This document shows positions 9,159-20,597 of a stretch of 64,000 bases of DNA, one piece after another (positions within the stretch are counted from its first letter, which is position 1; each line of letters starts with the position of its first letter). Location of the stretch: contig LNEY01000012.1 in assembly GCA_001464195.1 (NCBI GenBank), positions 62,001-126,000 of the forward strand, given 5' to 3'. The stretch comes from Burkholderiales bacterium Ga0077547. Lineage in GTDB: Bacteria > Pseudomonadota > Gammaproteobacteria > Burkholderiales > Burkholderiaceae_C. The translations under genes were made by a program, and so were the position numbers. The notes under the pieces are model-generated. The model made no database searches and was not told the DNA's origin. It saw only the letters and a program-made list of their open reading frames with translations.

Positions 9159-9929
9159 ATGACTTCTTCCTCGAACGGCCACCGGCTGTCGGCCGCCACA
9201 GGCATCCATCGCGGCGACCGCGCGTACCAGCAGGATCAGGTCGAAATCATTCCTCACAGCCGTGTTCCTGGATGTGCACTCGGGGTACTGGCCGACGGCA
9301 TGGGCGGCAAGAGCGGGGGCCGCAAGGCGGCCGACCAGGTCATCCTGACGGCGCAACAGTTGTTCGAGCGTTACGCACCCAGCCGCGACGACGCGGCCGA
9401 GACACTGAAGCAACTGGTGCTGGAAGCGCACCTGATGATCAAGCTGACGGCGATCACGTCGGAAGAGGAGCCGCACAGCACGGTGGCGGCCTTTCTGATC
9501 AGCCCCAACCTCGAGTGCCACATCGTGCACGCCGGTGATTCTCGGGTTTACTTTTTCCGTGGTCCTGAAATGGTCACGCGCACCAGCGATCACTCCTACG
9601 TGCAGCGGCTGGTGAATGAAGGGCAGTTGTCGGAAGAGGATGCGAACAACCACCCACAATCCAACCTGTTGACGGGCTGTCTGGGGGCCGTACAGGACCC
9701 ACCGCTGGCCGTCACTCGCATCGAAAAGCTCGAACCTGGCGACAGCATCCTCGCTTGCAGCGACGGGTTGTGGCACTACTTCACGCCGCGGGAAATCGGA
9801 GCCATTGTCGATGCCTTGCCGCCACGCGAGGCCAGCGAAATGCTGATCGACAAGGCACGCCAGCGCGCCCGTGGGGGCGGCGACAACCTGTCGCTCGCGC
9901 TGGTACGCGTGGACGCTCTCTCCAACTGA
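9159..9929 (+). CDS. PP2C-family serine/threonine protein phosphatase
   Basis: A metal-dependent protein phosphatase (PPM/PP2C) of 256 residues. Metal-binding and catalytic motifs are visible in order: RAYQQDQVE (about 22-30), VLADGMGGKSGG (about 43-54), HAGDSRVYFF (about 126), CSDGLWHYF (about 205) and the terminal GGGDNLSLALV. It has no transmembrane or regulatory domain, so it is probably cytoplasmic. No kinase partner lies in the window. The ATG has no Shine-Dalgarno, an in-frame stop precedes it closely, and TATAGT ends 6 bases upstream, so the mRNA may be leaderless. The substrate cannot be inferred. Confidence 0.92.
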   Translation: MTSSSNGHRLSAATGIHRGDRAYQQDQVEIIPHSRVPGCALGVLADGMGGKSGGRKAADQVILTAQQLFERYAPSRDDAAETLKQLVLEAHLMIKLTAITSEEEPHSTVAAFLISPNLECHIVHAGDSRVYFFRGPEMVTRTSDHSYVQRLVNEGQLSEEDANNHPQSNLLTGCLGAVQDPPLAVTRIEKLEPGDSILACSDGLWHYFTPREIGAIVDALPPREASEMLIDKARQRARGGGDNLSLALVRVDALSN

Positions 9930-9962
9930 TTCGCGTAGCGGGCCGCAGCCAAGTCGACTGGA

Positions 9963-10673
9963 TCAGCGTGACAGAGCGGGTGCTGAGGCTGGGGCAACGA
10001 TCCCTGGCACAGGCAACGGCGCAGCGGGTGGCTTGTTGGCGTTGCGCTGCGCATTGCGCGCCAGCACACGGGCGCGGCGCTCTTCCGCTTGACGTACACG
10101 CTCTTCGGCACGCTGCGCGGCATCGGGATCGGGCACCGGCGTCAGACGTTTCGGGCTGTGTGGACGGCGTGGGCTGGCAGGCGGGGCCTCTGCCACAGGC
10201 GCTGAGGCGGCATCACCACTGGCAACCGGCTCGGATGCGACATCCGAGCGCAGCCGAGGTCGGATGGGCAGCAAGGGTTTACCGGTTCTGACGGCTGCCT
10301 CAGATGCTTCTGAGGTCGACGCTGCCGCGGCAGCGCTGGCAGCTTCGCGTGCGGCCGCGGCCTTGCGGTCCAACTGACTCAGCCGATCGGCCGCGCGCTG
10401 TTTGCGCTCACGTTCATTGATTGTCAGTTCATCGCGTCGCAGTGGCTCGACGATGGCTCGGTGCTTTTCGCGGGCATCGAGCAGACACGGCGTGACAGCA
10501 AAACGCGTCTGGCACTCCGCTTCTTGCGCTGCGAGGTCGGCATCCGCCTGTGCACGTGCCTGGGCAATGCGCCTTTTATCCTCCGACGCTGCCGCGGAGG
10601 CGAACGGACTCACCGCAACTGCAGCCAACGCCAGCGCCCAGAGCCCGACAGAGACAGCCACGGATCGCTTCAC
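9963..10673 (-). CDS. Secreted coiled-coil hypothetical protein
   Basis: A 236-residue protein with a clear N-terminal signal peptide (LWALALAAVAVSPFASAAA) and a charged, Ala/Arg/Glu-rich mature region that should form coiled coil. The C-terminal half is Pro/Ala-rich. Two cysteines in ECQTRFAVTPC could form a disulfide in the periplasm. It resembles conserved hypothetical proteins of Burkholderiales, but I know no function. Its ATG overlaps the zapE stop (ATGA), so it is translationally coupled to zapE at the tail of the sucA-sucB-lpdA strand. Confidence 0.75.
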   Translation of the reverse strand: MKRSVAVSVGLWALALAAVAVSPFASAAASEDKRRIAQARAQADADLAAQEAECQTRFAVTPCLLDAREKHRAIVEPLRRDELTINERERKQRAADRLSQLDRKAAAAREAASAAAAASTSEASEAAVRTGKPLLPIRPRLRSDVASEPVASGDAASAPVAEAPPASPRRPHSPKRLTPVPDPDAAQRAEERVRQAEERRARVLARNAQRNANKPPAAPLPVPGIVAPASAPALSR

Positions 10674-11794
10674 GTCAGTGCAGTCTCGACGTGACGGCGG
10701 GCCAAGGCGAGGAAGTCAGCAGATCTCATTTCGTGCAATCGCGACACCGTTCTGGGGAATTCGTGGGACAGCGGACCGACGGTATACAACTCCTCTGCCG
10801 CCACTTCAGCCGACAGTATCAGCTTCACGTGCCGGTCGTACAACACATCGACCAGCCAGGTGAAGCGCCGTGCTTCCGACGCGAGGCGGGGCGACATCTG
10901 CACGACGCCCGACAGCAGCACGGTGTGAAACCGAGAGGCCAGCTCGAGGTAGTCGTTTTGTGAGCGCGGGCCACCGCACAGCTCCTGGAAGTCGAACCAC
11001 ACCACGCCACCGGCTCTGCGCCGCGCCTTCAGGGTGCGGTGCTCGATGTTCATCACCGGATTGTCATCCTTGGCCTCGGCCAGACGATCGAAGGCGGACG
11101 TCATCGCCGCATCAGCCACTGGGCCCAGCGGGCTGTGATACATCTCGACTTGTTCCAGCGTGAGCCTGCGGTAATCGGTGCCCGCGTCGACATTGACGAT
11201 CTGCAGGCGATTTTTCAGCAGCTCGATGGCGGGCAGGATGCGTTCGCGGTGCAGGCCATTGGGGTACAGACCATTTGGGTGAAAGTTGGAGGTGGTGACG
11301 ATGCTCACCCGGTGATTGAACAGCGATTCAAGCAAGCGGTACAGGATCATCGCGTCGGTGATGTCGGCGACATGAAATTCGTCGAAGCAGATCAGGCGAA
11401 AGCGCCGTGACATCCGCTTTCCCAGTTCCTCCAAGGGGTTCACCGTGCCGTGCAGGTCGGCCAGTTCGCGATGTACCTCCCGCATGAATTCGTGGAAATG
11501 CAGACGAACCTTGCGCTGCAGCGGCACGGCATTGAAGAAGCAGTCCATCAGGAAGCTCTTGCCCCGGCCCACGCCACCGTACAGGTAGACACCGCGCGGA
11601 ATCTCCGGGTGGATCAGCAGGCGGGTCAGCGTGTTGCGACGCCGTGATTTGTACGCAATCCACTCGTTCTCGCAACGCTCCAAGGCGTCGATGGCCGCCA
11701 GCTGCGCCGCGTCAGCGCTGTAGCCACGCTCGGCGAGGGTCTGTTGATAGAGCTGGCGAACGGGCATGTGTGGGTTCGACGGTGAACGGTCCAT
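10670..11794 (-). CDS. zapE: Cell division protein ZapE (AFG1-family ATPase)
   Basis: An AFG1/LACE1-like AAA ATPase. In E. coli, ZapE associates with the Z ring and destabilises FtsZ polymers. The Walker A motif GGVGRGKSFLMD and Walker B RLICFDEFHVADITDAM are visible, as is the family motif TSNFHPNGLYPNGLHRERILPA. The track start (11800) is a TTG. I use the ATG at 11794, and ATG 11767 (MPVRQLYQQTL) is an alternative that fits many homologues. It lies 58 bases after lpdA on the same strand, and the secreted coiled-coil gene overlaps its end. The lpdA-zapE adjacency is common in related genomes. Confidence 0.93.
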   Translation of the reverse strand: MDRSPSNPHMPVRQLYQQTLAERGYSADAAQLAAIDALERCENEWIAYKSRRRNTLTRLLIHPEIPRGVYLYGGVGRGKSFLMDCFFNAVPLQRKVRLHFHEFMREVHRELADLHGTVNPLEELGKRMSRRFRLICFDEFHVADITDAMILYRLLESLFNHRVSIVTTSNFHPNGLYPNGLHRERILPAIELLKNRLQIVNVDAGTDYRRLTLEQVEMYHSPLGPVADAAMTSAFDRLAEAKDDNPVMNIEHRTLKARRRAGGVVWFDFQELCGGPRSQNDYLELASRFHTVLLSGVVQMSPRLASEARRFTWLVDVLYDRHVKLILSAEVAAEELYTVGPLSHEFPRTVSRLHEMRSADFLALARRHVETALT

Positions 11795-11852
11795 CAGCAA
11801 ACACCCATCGTCCGCGGCGGCATCCTCTGCCCAGTCGCAGCGGGATGCCTCG

Positions 11853-13280
11853 TCAGAAGTTCAAGGTCCGCTTGTCGACCGCAAGAGCAGCTTCCTTCGT
11901 CGATTCACTGAGCGACGGATGCGCGTGACAAATGCGTGCAATGTCTTCCGAACTGGCTCTGAATTCCATGGCCACCACCGCTTCGGCGATCAGTTCGGAG
12001 GCGAATGGCCCGACGATGTGCACACCGAGAATCTCATCGGTCTTGGCGTCAGCGAGCATCTTGACCATGCCGGTGGTGTCGCCCATCGCACGCGCGCGTC
12101 CGTTGGCAAGGAATGGGAAGGTGCCGGCTTTGAACTCGCGACCTTCGGCCTTGAGTTGCTGTTCGGTTTGCCCCACCCAGGCGATCTCGGGCGAGGTGTA
12201 GATCACCCACGGCACAGTGTTGAAGTTGACATGCGGATGTTGGCCGGCGATGCGCTCGGCCACCGCCACGCCCTCCTCCTCGGCCTTGTGCGCCAGCATC
12301 GGGCCACGCACGACGTCGCCCACTGCCCACACGTTGGGCAGGTTGGTGCGGCAGTGGTCATCCACGACGATGGCACCCCGTTCGTCGAGCTTCAGGCCGA
12401 CCGCTTCGGGATTCAGACCGATCGTGTTCGGCACCCGGCCGATGGACACGATCAACCTGTCGACTTCGAGCTTCGTGGCCTCGCCCTTGGCGTTGGCGTA
12501 GGTCACCGTCACGCTGGACTTGCCAGACGTGACCTTGTCGATCTTCACCCCCAGTTCGATCTTCAGACCCTGCTTGGTGAAGGCTTTGTGCGCCTCCTTC
12601 GCGATCTGCTGATCCACCGCGCCCAAAAACGTCGGCAAACCTTCGAGCACCGTCACATCAGCGCCCAAACGACGCCACACCGAGCCCATTTCCAGGCCAA
12701 TCACGCCCGAACCGATCACGCCCAACCGCTTCGGCACGGCGCCGATGCGCAACGCGCCGTCGTTGGACAGGACCTTGTCTTCGTCGAAGGCGGCACCCGG
12801 CAAGGCACGCGGGTTCGAGCCGGTCGCCAAGATGATGTGCTTGCCAGAGATGACCTCTTCGGTCGCACCCGTGACCTGAACGTCATAGCCCGCATCACCC
12901 ACCCTCAGGAACGCACCACGGCCGTGAAAGAAGGTGACCTTGTTCTTCTTGAACAGGTAAAGGATGCCCTCGTTGTTCTGCTTCACGACCGCATCCTTGC
13001 GGCCCAGCATCTTGGCCACGTCGATGCTCAGATCCTTCAGCCCGATGCCGTGATCGCCGAAGCTGTGGCCCGCATGCTCGAAGTACTCGCTGGACTGCAA
13101 CAACGCCTTCGACGGAATGCAACCGACATTGGTGCAAGTGCCACCTGGCGCAGGGCCGCCCTTGTCGTTCTTCCACTCGTCGATGCAGGCGGTGTTGAAA
13201 CCGAGTTGTGCAGCGCGGATCGCAGCGATATAGCCGCCGGGGCCGCCACCGATGACGACGACATCAAATTGCTTGCTCAT
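11853..13280 (-). CDS. lpdA: Dihydrolipoyl dehydrogenase (E3 of 2-oxoglutarate dehydrogenase)
   Basis: A flavoprotein disulfide reductase that re-oxidises dihydrolipoamide on the E2 subunit with NAD+. The FAD-binding motif GGGPGGY is at the N-terminus. The redox disulfide is in [16 protein letters not shown] (Cys49 and Cys54), and the C-terminal His-Glu dyad is in CHAHPSLSE. Its length of 475 residues is canonical. It is the third gene after sucA and sucB, 37 bases from sucB, so it serves the 2-oxoglutarate complex rather than pyruvate dehydrogenase. Confidence 0.96.
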   Translation of the reverse strand: MSKQFDVVVIGGGPGGYIAAIRAAQLGFNTACIDEWKNDKGGPAPGGTCTNVGCIPSKALLQSSEYFEHAGHSFGDHGIGLKDLSIDVAKMLGRKDAVVKQNNEGILYLFKKNKVTFFHGRGAFLRVGDAGYDVQVTGATEEVISGKHIILATGSNPRALPGAAFDEDKVLSNDGALRIGAVPKRLGVIGSGVIGLEMGSVWRRLGADVTVLEGLPTFLGAVDQQIAKEAHKAFTKQGLKIELGVKIDKVTSGKSSVTVTYANAKGEATKLEVDRLIVSIGRVPNTIGLNPEAVGLKLDERGAIVVDDHCRTNLPNVWAVGDVVRGPMLAHKAEEEGVAVAERIAGQHPHVNFNTVPWVIYTSPEIAWVGQTEQQLKAEGREFKAGTFPFLANGRARAMGDTTGMVKMLADAKTDEILGVHIVGPFASELIAEAVVAMEFRASSEDIARICHAHPSLSESTKEAALAVDKRTLNF

Positions 13281-13317
13281 GGATCGCTTTCTGGGATGTC
13301 TTTGCGTCGGATACCAA

Positions 13318-14586
<1,269 letters not shown>

Positions 14587-14726
14587 GATTTTCTTTCTGA
14601 GATCTCAAGCCTCGGCAACGCAGGCCGCCGGCGAATCTGTGCACTGAGCTGGGAGCGGTTGGAGGGTGGCATCCAGAGGTGGGTGTGCGGCGCCAGCGCT
14701 GACGCCGCACATGACCTACCGTGGCA

Positions 14727-17585
14727 TCACTTGCTGAGGACAAAGCCTTTCAGCTTGCCGAAGGCCTGATCCAGCAGCGATTTGAGTTGCTCCTGGTGGA
14801 GGTGGGCGTAACCCACGGCAGGGGATGCGGACGCCGGGCGCCCGGCGTAGCCCAGCCGCTGTCCTTCAAGCATGTTTTCGTGGATGTAGTGTTGAACAAA
14901 GAACCAGGCACCCTGGTTCTGGGGTTCATCCTGGCACCAGACGATCTCAGTGGCGTTCGGATACTTTTTCAATTCCGCCGCGAAAGCCTTGTGCGGGAAT
15001 GGATACAGCTGCTCCACCAGCACGATGGCGGTGTCGTTCTGCTTCTTCGCATCGCGGCGCTTGCGCAGGTCGTAGGCCACCTTGCCGGAGCAGGCAATCA
15101 CCCGCTTGACCTTCTCCGGCTCGATGTCGGGATTGCTCGGACCGATGACGGTGCGGAACTCGCCCTTGGTGAACTCGCTGAGCGGTGACGCCGCGTCCTT
15201 CGCACGCAGCAGCGACTTCGGCGTCAGGATCACCAGCGGTTTGCGGAACATGCGCACCATCTGTCGGCGCAACACATGGAAGATCTGGCTGGCCGAGGTC
15301 GGCTGCACGATCTGCATGTTGTTGTCGGCGGCGAGCTGCATGAAGCGTTCGAGGCGTGCTGACGAGTGCTCCGGCCCCTGGCCTTCGTAGCCATGCGGCA
15401 GCATCAGCGTGAGGCCGTTCGCACGGCCCCACTTGACCTCGCCAGAGGCGATGAACTGGTCGATCACGACCTGCGCGCCATTGGCAAAGTCACCGAACTG
15501 CGCTTCCCAGATGACCAGCGTGTTCGGCTCAGCCGAGGCGTAGCCGTATTCGAAGCCGAGCACCGCCTCTTCGGACAACAACGAATCGATCACCACGAAC
15601 GGCGCCTGGCCTTCGGCCACGTGCTTGAGTGGCGTGTAGGTGCCCTCGTTCCACTTCTCGCGGTTCTGGTCGTGGAGCACAGAATGACGGTGGGTGAAGG
15701 TGCCCCGTCCGCAGTCTTCGCCCGACAGGCGCACCGCGTAACCGCTGGCAACCAGTGAAGCGAATGCCAGGTGCTCGCCCATGCCCCAGTCGACATTCAT
15801 CTCGCCACGACCCATCGCAGCGCGGTCGGCCAGCACTTTCTCGACCAGTGGATGCGCCTTGAAGTTCTTGGGCAACGCGGTGATGCGTTCAGCCAGGCGC
15901 TTGATCTCTGCCAGTGGCAGTGCGGTATCGGCCGCATCAGTCCACTTCTTGCCGAGGAACGGTGCCCAATCAACGGCGAACTTGCTCTTGTAGTTGGTCA
16001 GCACCGGGCTGTAGGCGTTCTTGCCTTCGTCCATCGCTGCGCGGAAAGCCTTGACCATGGCATCCGGGCCATCGGACGTGAGCACGCCCTGGGCGACCAG
16101 CTTGTCGGCGTACATCTTGCGCGTGCCGGGATGCTGCGCGATTTTCTTGTACATCAGCGGCTGGGTCAGCGCCGGCGTGTCCTGTTCGTTGTGGCCCAGC
16201 TTGCGGAAGCAGACGATGTCAACGACCACGTCCTTGCTGAATTCCTGGCGGTAGTCGAGCGCCATCTGCGTGGCGAGCACCACTGCTTCGGGGTCATCGC
16301 CGTTGACGTGCAGCACCGGGGCCTCGACCATCTTGACCACGTCGGTGCAGTACAGCGTCGAACGCGTATCGCGCGGGTCGCTGGTGGTGAAGCCGATCTG
16401 ATTGTTGATGACCACATGCACCGTACCGCCGGTGAAGTAGCCGCGCGTCTGTGCCAAAGCCAACGTCTCCATCACGACGCCCTGACCGGCGAACGCTGCA
16501 TCGCCATGGACGATGATGGGCAATACCGAGCTTCCCTTGGTATCGCCACGGCGGTCCAAACGGGCCTTGACCGAACCTTCGACCACCGGGTTGACGATCT
16601 CCAGGTGCGATGGGTTGAACGCCAAGCTCAGGTGCACCGGGCCGCCAGGCGTCGTCACGTCGCTGGAGAAACCCTGGTGGTACTTGACGTCGCCAGACGG
16701 CAGGTTCTCGGGCGCGGTGTGATCGAACTCGGAGAACAACTCGGCTGGTGTCTTGCCGAGCGTGTTGACGAGCACGTTGAGGCGGCCGCGATGGGCCATG
16801 CCGATGACGATTTCCTGCACGCCCTTCACGCCGGCGCGCTGTACCAGTTCATCCATCGACGCAATGAAGCTCTCCCCTCCTTCGAGAGAGAAACGCTTCT
16901 GGCCGACGTACTTCGTGTGCAGATAACGCTCCAGCCCTTCGGCTGCGGTGAGCTGGTCGAGGATGTGCTTCTTCTGCTCAGCGCTGAAATGTGGCTTGGA
17001 GCGGATTGACTCCAGACGCTCTTGCCACCAGCGCTTTTCGATCGGCTCGGTGACGTGCATGTACTCGGCGCCGATCGACCCGCAATAAGTTTCCCGCAGC
17101 GCCTGCAGGATCTGCCGCAGCGTCATGTTCTCGGCGGTCGAGAAGTAGGTGTTGGTGGCGCTGAACGTGATGTCCATGTCCGACTCGGACAGGTCGTAGA
17201 ACACCGGCTCGAGCTCGGGGATCTTGGGACGCTCTTGCCGCTTCAGTGGATCGAGATCGGCCCAGCGCGAGCCGAGGAATCGATGGGCTGCGATCAGCGA
17301 CTGCACATGCACCTGCTTGCGCGCGATGGCGAGGTCAGAACTGCTGGCGCGGTTGCCAAAGGCATTGGCCTTGGCGCGCTGGGCAAACGACTCAACGACG
17401 GGGGCGTGCGCCACATCGCGTTCGTCGGAGCCATCGACCGCAGGCAGATGCTGCAGCGCGTCGAAGTAGGCTCGCCAGTTCTCGGCTACTGAGCCGGGGT
17501 TGTCGAGGTAGGCCTCGTACATCTCCTCGACGTAGGGCGCGTTACCTCCGAACAGATGCGAATTCGCTCTGTATTCCTGCATCAT
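14727..17585 (-). CDS. sucA: 2-oxoglutarate dehydrogenase E1 component
   Basis: The thiamine-diphosphate-dependent decarboxylase of the 2-oxoglutarate complex, about 952 residues. Family motifs include GMAHRGRLNVLVNTLGK, GDAAFAGQGVVMETL and GMGEHLAFASL. The extreme N-terminus YVEEMYEAYLDNPGSVAENW is the E2-binding segment. The track ORF starts at 17669. I choose ATG 17585 because GAGGTGA sits 5 bases upstream, and an immediately following ATG (17582) is equally possible. The 217 bases upstream to the next gene contain no gene I can support. Confidence 0.96.
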   Translation of the reverse strand: MMQEYRANSHLFGGNAPYVEEMYEAYLDNPGSVAENWRAYFDALQHLPAVDGSDERDVAHAPVVESFAQRAKANAFGNRASSSDLAIARKQVHVQSLIAAHRFLGSRWADLDPLKRQERPKIPELEPVFYDLSESDMDITFSATNTYFSTAENMTLRQILQALRETYCGSIGAEYMHVTEPIEKRWWQERLESIRSKPHFSAEQKKHILDQLTAAEGLERYLHTKYVGQKRFSLEGGESFIASMDELVQRAGVKGVQEIVIGMAHRGRLNVLVNTLGKTPAELFSEFDHTAPENLPSGDVKYHQGFSSDVTTPGGPVHLSLAFNPSHLEIVNPVVEGSVKARLDRRGDTKGSSVLPIIVHGDAAFAGQGVVMETLALAQTRGYFTGGTVHVVINNQIGFTTSDPRDTRSTLYCTDVVKMVEAPVLHVNGDDPEAVVLATQMALDYRQEFSKDVVVDIVCFRKLGHNEQDTPALTQPLMYKKIAQHPGTRKMYADKLVAQGVLTSDGPDAMVKAFRAAMDEGKNAYSPVLTNYKSKFAVDWAPFLGKKWTDAADTALPLAEIKRLAERITALPKNFKAHPLVEKVLADRAAMGRGEMNVDWGMGEHLAFASLVASGYAVRLSGEDCGRGTFTHRHSVLHDQNREKWNEGTYTPLKHVAEGQAPFVVIDSLLSEEAVLGFEYGYASAEPNTLVIWEAQFGDFANGAQVVIDQFIASGEVKWGRANGLTLMLPHGYEGQGPEHSSARLERFMQLAADNNMQIVQPTSASQIFHVLRRQMVRMFRKPLVILTPKSLLRAKDAASPLSEFTKGEFRTVIGPSNPDIEPEKVKRVIACSGKVAYDLRKRRDAKKQNDTAIVLVEQLYPFPHKAFAAELKKYPNATEIVWCQDEPQNQGAWFFVQHYIHENMLEGQRLGYAGRPASASPAVGYAHLHQEQLKSLLDQAFGKLKGFVLSK

Positions 17586-17802
17586 TTCGCTCACCTCAAG
17601 CGCCGGTTTCCAGCGCGATAGTGGGTTTAGAAAACCTTCCGCGACCCGGCTGCACCGGTGGGCGGACAAGCGACCCGACTAAGCTGCAAATCAGCGTAGG
17701 GGACGGGAAGGACCATTCAAGTCACGAACAAGACTGTAACACCGCGACATCAACAAGCAGGGCCCGCAAACGCACCCTGTTCACAGCCTTTCTCTCCCCT
17801 TG

Positions 17803-18771
17803 TCAGCGGGCTGTCAGACGGATCAGTGCTTGTTCGTACTCGGCCATCAACCGCGCGATCAAGGCCCTTGCTGGAACCACCTGTCGCACAGCGCCGATGC
17901 CTTGCCCGCTGCCCCAGATGTCTTTCCAGGCCTTGATGGACTCACCGCCAAAATTCATCGCAGTGGCGTCGCTGACGGGCAGTGCGCTGGGGTCGAGGCC
18001 GGCGTTCTGGATGGAGCCTTTCAGGTAGTTCCCATGCACGCCGGTGAAAAGGTTGCTGTAGACGATGTCGTCGCTGGAGCTGTCAACAATCATCTGCTTG
18101 TAGGCATCCGATGCGCGCGCCTCGTCGGTGGCAATGAACGCAGACCCGATGTACGCAAAATCGGCACCCATCGCCTGTGCCGCAAGCACGGCATCACCCG
18201 TGGCGATGGCGCCGCTGAGCGCCAGCGGTCCGTCGAACCACTCGCGGATCTCCTCAATCAGCGCAAATGGGCTCTTCACACCCGCATGACCGCCCGCACC
18301 AGCGGCCACTGCAATGAGTCCATCGGCGCCCTTCTCGATGGCCTTGTGGGCAAATCCGTTGTTGATGACGTCGTGCAGCACCACGCCGCCATAGCTGTGA
18401 GCCGCGTCGTTGATCTCGGTGCGCGCGCCGAGCGAGGTGATGATGATAGGCACCTTGTGCTTCACGCACAGCGCCATGTCGTGCTCGAGGCGGTCGTTGC
18501 TCTTGTGAACGATCTGGTTGATCGCGAACGGCGCTGCTGGCTGCTGCGGGTTCGCCGCGTCGTGCGCAGCCAGCGCTTCAGTGATTTCGGCCAGCCAGTC
18601 GTCGAGCTGTGAAGCCGGGCGGGCGTTCAATGCCGGCATCGAACCGACAGCACCCGCCTTGCACTGCGCGATCACCAGCGCCGGCGTGCTGATGATGAAC
18701 AGCGGCGCACCAATGATCGGCAGCGGCAGGCCTTTCAGAATTGCGGGAAAGGGGAAACGCGGTGCGTTCAA
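17803..18771 (-). CDS. Nitronate monooxygenase (2-nitropropane dioxygenase-like flavoprotein)
   Basis: An FMN-dependent TIM-barrel enzyme of the NMO family, about 322 residues. The nucleotide-binding region is seen in GADGLIAVAAGAGGHAG and in GDAVLAAQAMGADFAYIGSAF. The start is unusual. The track ORF begins far upstream inside the acyl-CoA dehydrogenase gene. The only start that fits the family N-terminus (LPLPIIGAPLFIIS) is a TTG at 18771, which overlaps the dehydrogenase stop (TTTTGA). This implies translational coupling. Its position downstream of etfBA and an acyl-CoA dehydrogenase suggests a role in the same catabolic unit. The physiological substrate is unknown. Confidence 0.85.
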   Translation of the reverse strand: MNAPRFPFPAILKGLPLPIIGAPLFIISTPALVIAQCKAGAVGSMPALNARPASQLDDWLAEITEALAAHDAANPQQPAAPFAINQIVHKSNDRLEHDMALCVKHKVPIIITSLGARTEINDAAHSYGGVVLHDVINNGFAHKAIEKGADGLIAVAAGAGGHAGVKSPFALIEEIREWFDGPLALSGAIATGDAVLAAQAMGADFAYIGSAFIATDEARASDAYKQMIVDSSSDDIVYSNLFTGVHGNYLKGSIQNAGLDPSALPVSDATAMNFGGESIKAWKDIWGSGQGIGAVRQVVPARALIARLMAEYEQALIRLTAR

Positions 18772-20588
18772 AACGACTCGACCGCCATGCCACCCACACT
18801 GTCCGCACCGTCGACGATGGCGTCGCGCAGGCCGGGGAGCGCGCTCAGGATGTGCTCGGCATAGAAGCGGGCGGTCGCGACCTTGGCTTGCAGGAAGGCC
18901 GCATCGCCCTGCCCTGCTGCGGACGCGTCGGTGAGCTGCTCTTCGGCCGCCACCAACGCACGCGCCAATTGCCAACCGGCCAGCAACTGCCCAGCGAGCA
19001 TCAGATACGGCACTGATCCGGCGTACACCGCAGTCGGATGCGCGCGGGTTTGGGCGACGACGACATCCACCACGTCGATGAATGCCTTACGGGAAGCGTG
19101 CAACCACCGGTGCATCGCCTTTGCAGCCACGCTACTGCGTGCGGCGAGCGCGGCTTCGGTCGCCTCGATCTGTCCAGCGATCGATCGCGCCAGTTCACCA
19201 CCGTCGCGCAAGGTCTTGCGCCCAATCAGGTCATTGGCCTGAATGGCGCTCGTGCCTTCGTAGATGGTCAGGATGCGGGCATCGCGCAAATGCTGTGCAG
19301 CGCCAGTCTCCTCGATGTAACCCATGCCGCCATGGACCTGCACGCCGAGGCTGGTGACCTGAATGCTCATCTCGGTGCTGTAGCCCTTGACCAGCGGGAC
19401 GGTGAACTCATGGAAGGCCTGGCTGGCTTGGCGCACCGAGGCATCGGGATGGTGATGTGCCGTGTCGAAAGCCGCCGCCGACACGCAGGCGAGTGCTCGA
19501 CAGCCTTCGATGTGCGCACGCATTGTCATCAACATGCGCTTCACATCAGGGTGGTGAATGATGGCCGCACCTGCGGGCAGCGACGCATCGACCGGCCGGC
19601 TCTGTACGCGGTCGCGTGCGTAGGCCACGGCTCGCTGGTAGGCCCGCTCGGCGACGCCAATGCCTTGCACCCCCACCGAAAAGCGCGCCGCGTTCATCAT
19701 CACGAACATGTACTCGAGGCCGCGGTTCTCCTCGCCAATCAGCTGCGCCAGCGCGCCGGGTCCGACCGCACCCTTGTCGTCGCCAAACACCAACACCGCG
19801 GTCGGGCTGGCTTTGATGCCGAGCTTGTGCTCGATCGAAGCGCAATAGACATCATTGCGCGCCCCCAGTGAACCGTCCGGACTAACGATGAACTTCGGGC
19901 ACAGGAACAAGCTGAGGCCCTTGACGCCCGGCGGTGCATCGGGTGTGCGGGCCAGCACAAGGTGGACGATGTTCTCGGCCATGTCGTGCTCGCCGTAGGT
20001 GATGTAGATTTTCTGGCCGCTGATGCGGTAGGTTCCATCGGCTTGAGGCACCGCACGCGTGCGCACCATGGCCAGATCGGAGCCCGCCTGCGGCTCGGTC
20101 AGATTCATCGTGCCGGTCCAGGTGCCGTCGATCATCTTCGGCAGGAAAAAGCGCTGTTGCTCGGCACTGCCCGCCGTCAGCAGCGCTTCGATCGCGCCAT
20201 CGGTCAGCAGAGGACACAGCGCAAAGCTGACGCTCGCGCTGTTGAGCATCTCAGCGCACGCCGAACCGATGGTCTTGGGCAGGCCCTGCCCACCGAACTC
20301 GACCGGGTGCTGCAGGCCCTGCCAGCCCCCTTCGGCGAACTGGCGGAACGCCTGCTTGAATCCGGCGGAGGTGCTGACGGCGCCGTCCCGCCAGATGGGC
20401 GGGTGCCGATCGCTCTCAGCATTCAGCGGTTCGACCACTTCGGCGCAGTAGCGCGCCGCTTCGGTGAGCACCGCTTCGGCGGTGTCGAGGCCGGCATCCT
20501 CGAAGCCAGGCAATTCGCTCAACGCCTCCAGCCCGGCCAGCTCTTTCATGCAAAAGAGCATGTCCTTGACCGGCGCGGCGTAGCTCAT
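18768..20588 (-). CDS. Acyl-CoA dehydrogenase, long C-terminal-extended type (DmdC/AcdA-like)
   Basis: A FAD-dependent acyl-CoA dehydrogenase of 606 residues, about 200 longer than the classical enzymes, with the extra C-terminal domain of the DmdC/FadE-like group. Visible motifs are WTGTMNLTEPQAGSDLAMVRTRA (substrate/FAD binding) and the C-terminal HGGMGYIEETGAAQHLRDARI. It oxidises an acyl-CoA to enoyl-CoA and passes electrons to ETF, and etfBA lie directly upstream on the same strand. Members include 3-methylmercaptopropionyl-CoA dehydrogenases, but substrate cannot be read from sequence alone. The N-terminus starts 10 bases after etfA. Confidence 0.9.
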   Translation of the reverse strand: MSYAAPVKDMLFCMKELAGLEALSELPGFEDAGLDTAEAVLTEAARYCAEVVEPLNAESDRHPPIWRDGAVSTSAGFKQAFRQFAEGGWQGLQHPVEFGGQGLPKTIGSACAEMLNSASVSFALCPLLTDGAIEALLTAGSAEQQRFFLPKMIDGTWTGTMNLTEPQAGSDLAMVRTRAVPQADGTYRISGQKIYITYGEHDMAENIVHLVLARTPDAPPGVKGLSLFLCPKFIVSPDGSLGARNDVYCASIEHKLGIKASPTAVLVFGDDKGAVGPGALAQLIGEENRGLEYMFVMMNAARFSVGVQGIGVAERAYQRAVAYARDRVQSRPVDASLPAGAAIIHHPDVKRMLMTMRAHIEGCRALACVSAAAFDTAHHHPDASVRQASQAFHEFTVPLVKGYSTEMSIQVTSLGVQVHGGMGYIEETGAAQHLRDARILTIYEGTSAIQANDLIGRKTLRDGGELARSIAGQIEATEAALAARSSVAAKAMHRWLHASRKAFIDVVDVVVAQTRAHPTAVYAGSVPYLMLAGQLLAGWQLARALVAAEEQLTDASAAGQGDAAFLQAKVATARFYAEHILSALPGLRDAIVDGADSVGGMAVESF

Positions 20589-20597
20589 CGGCAGGCC

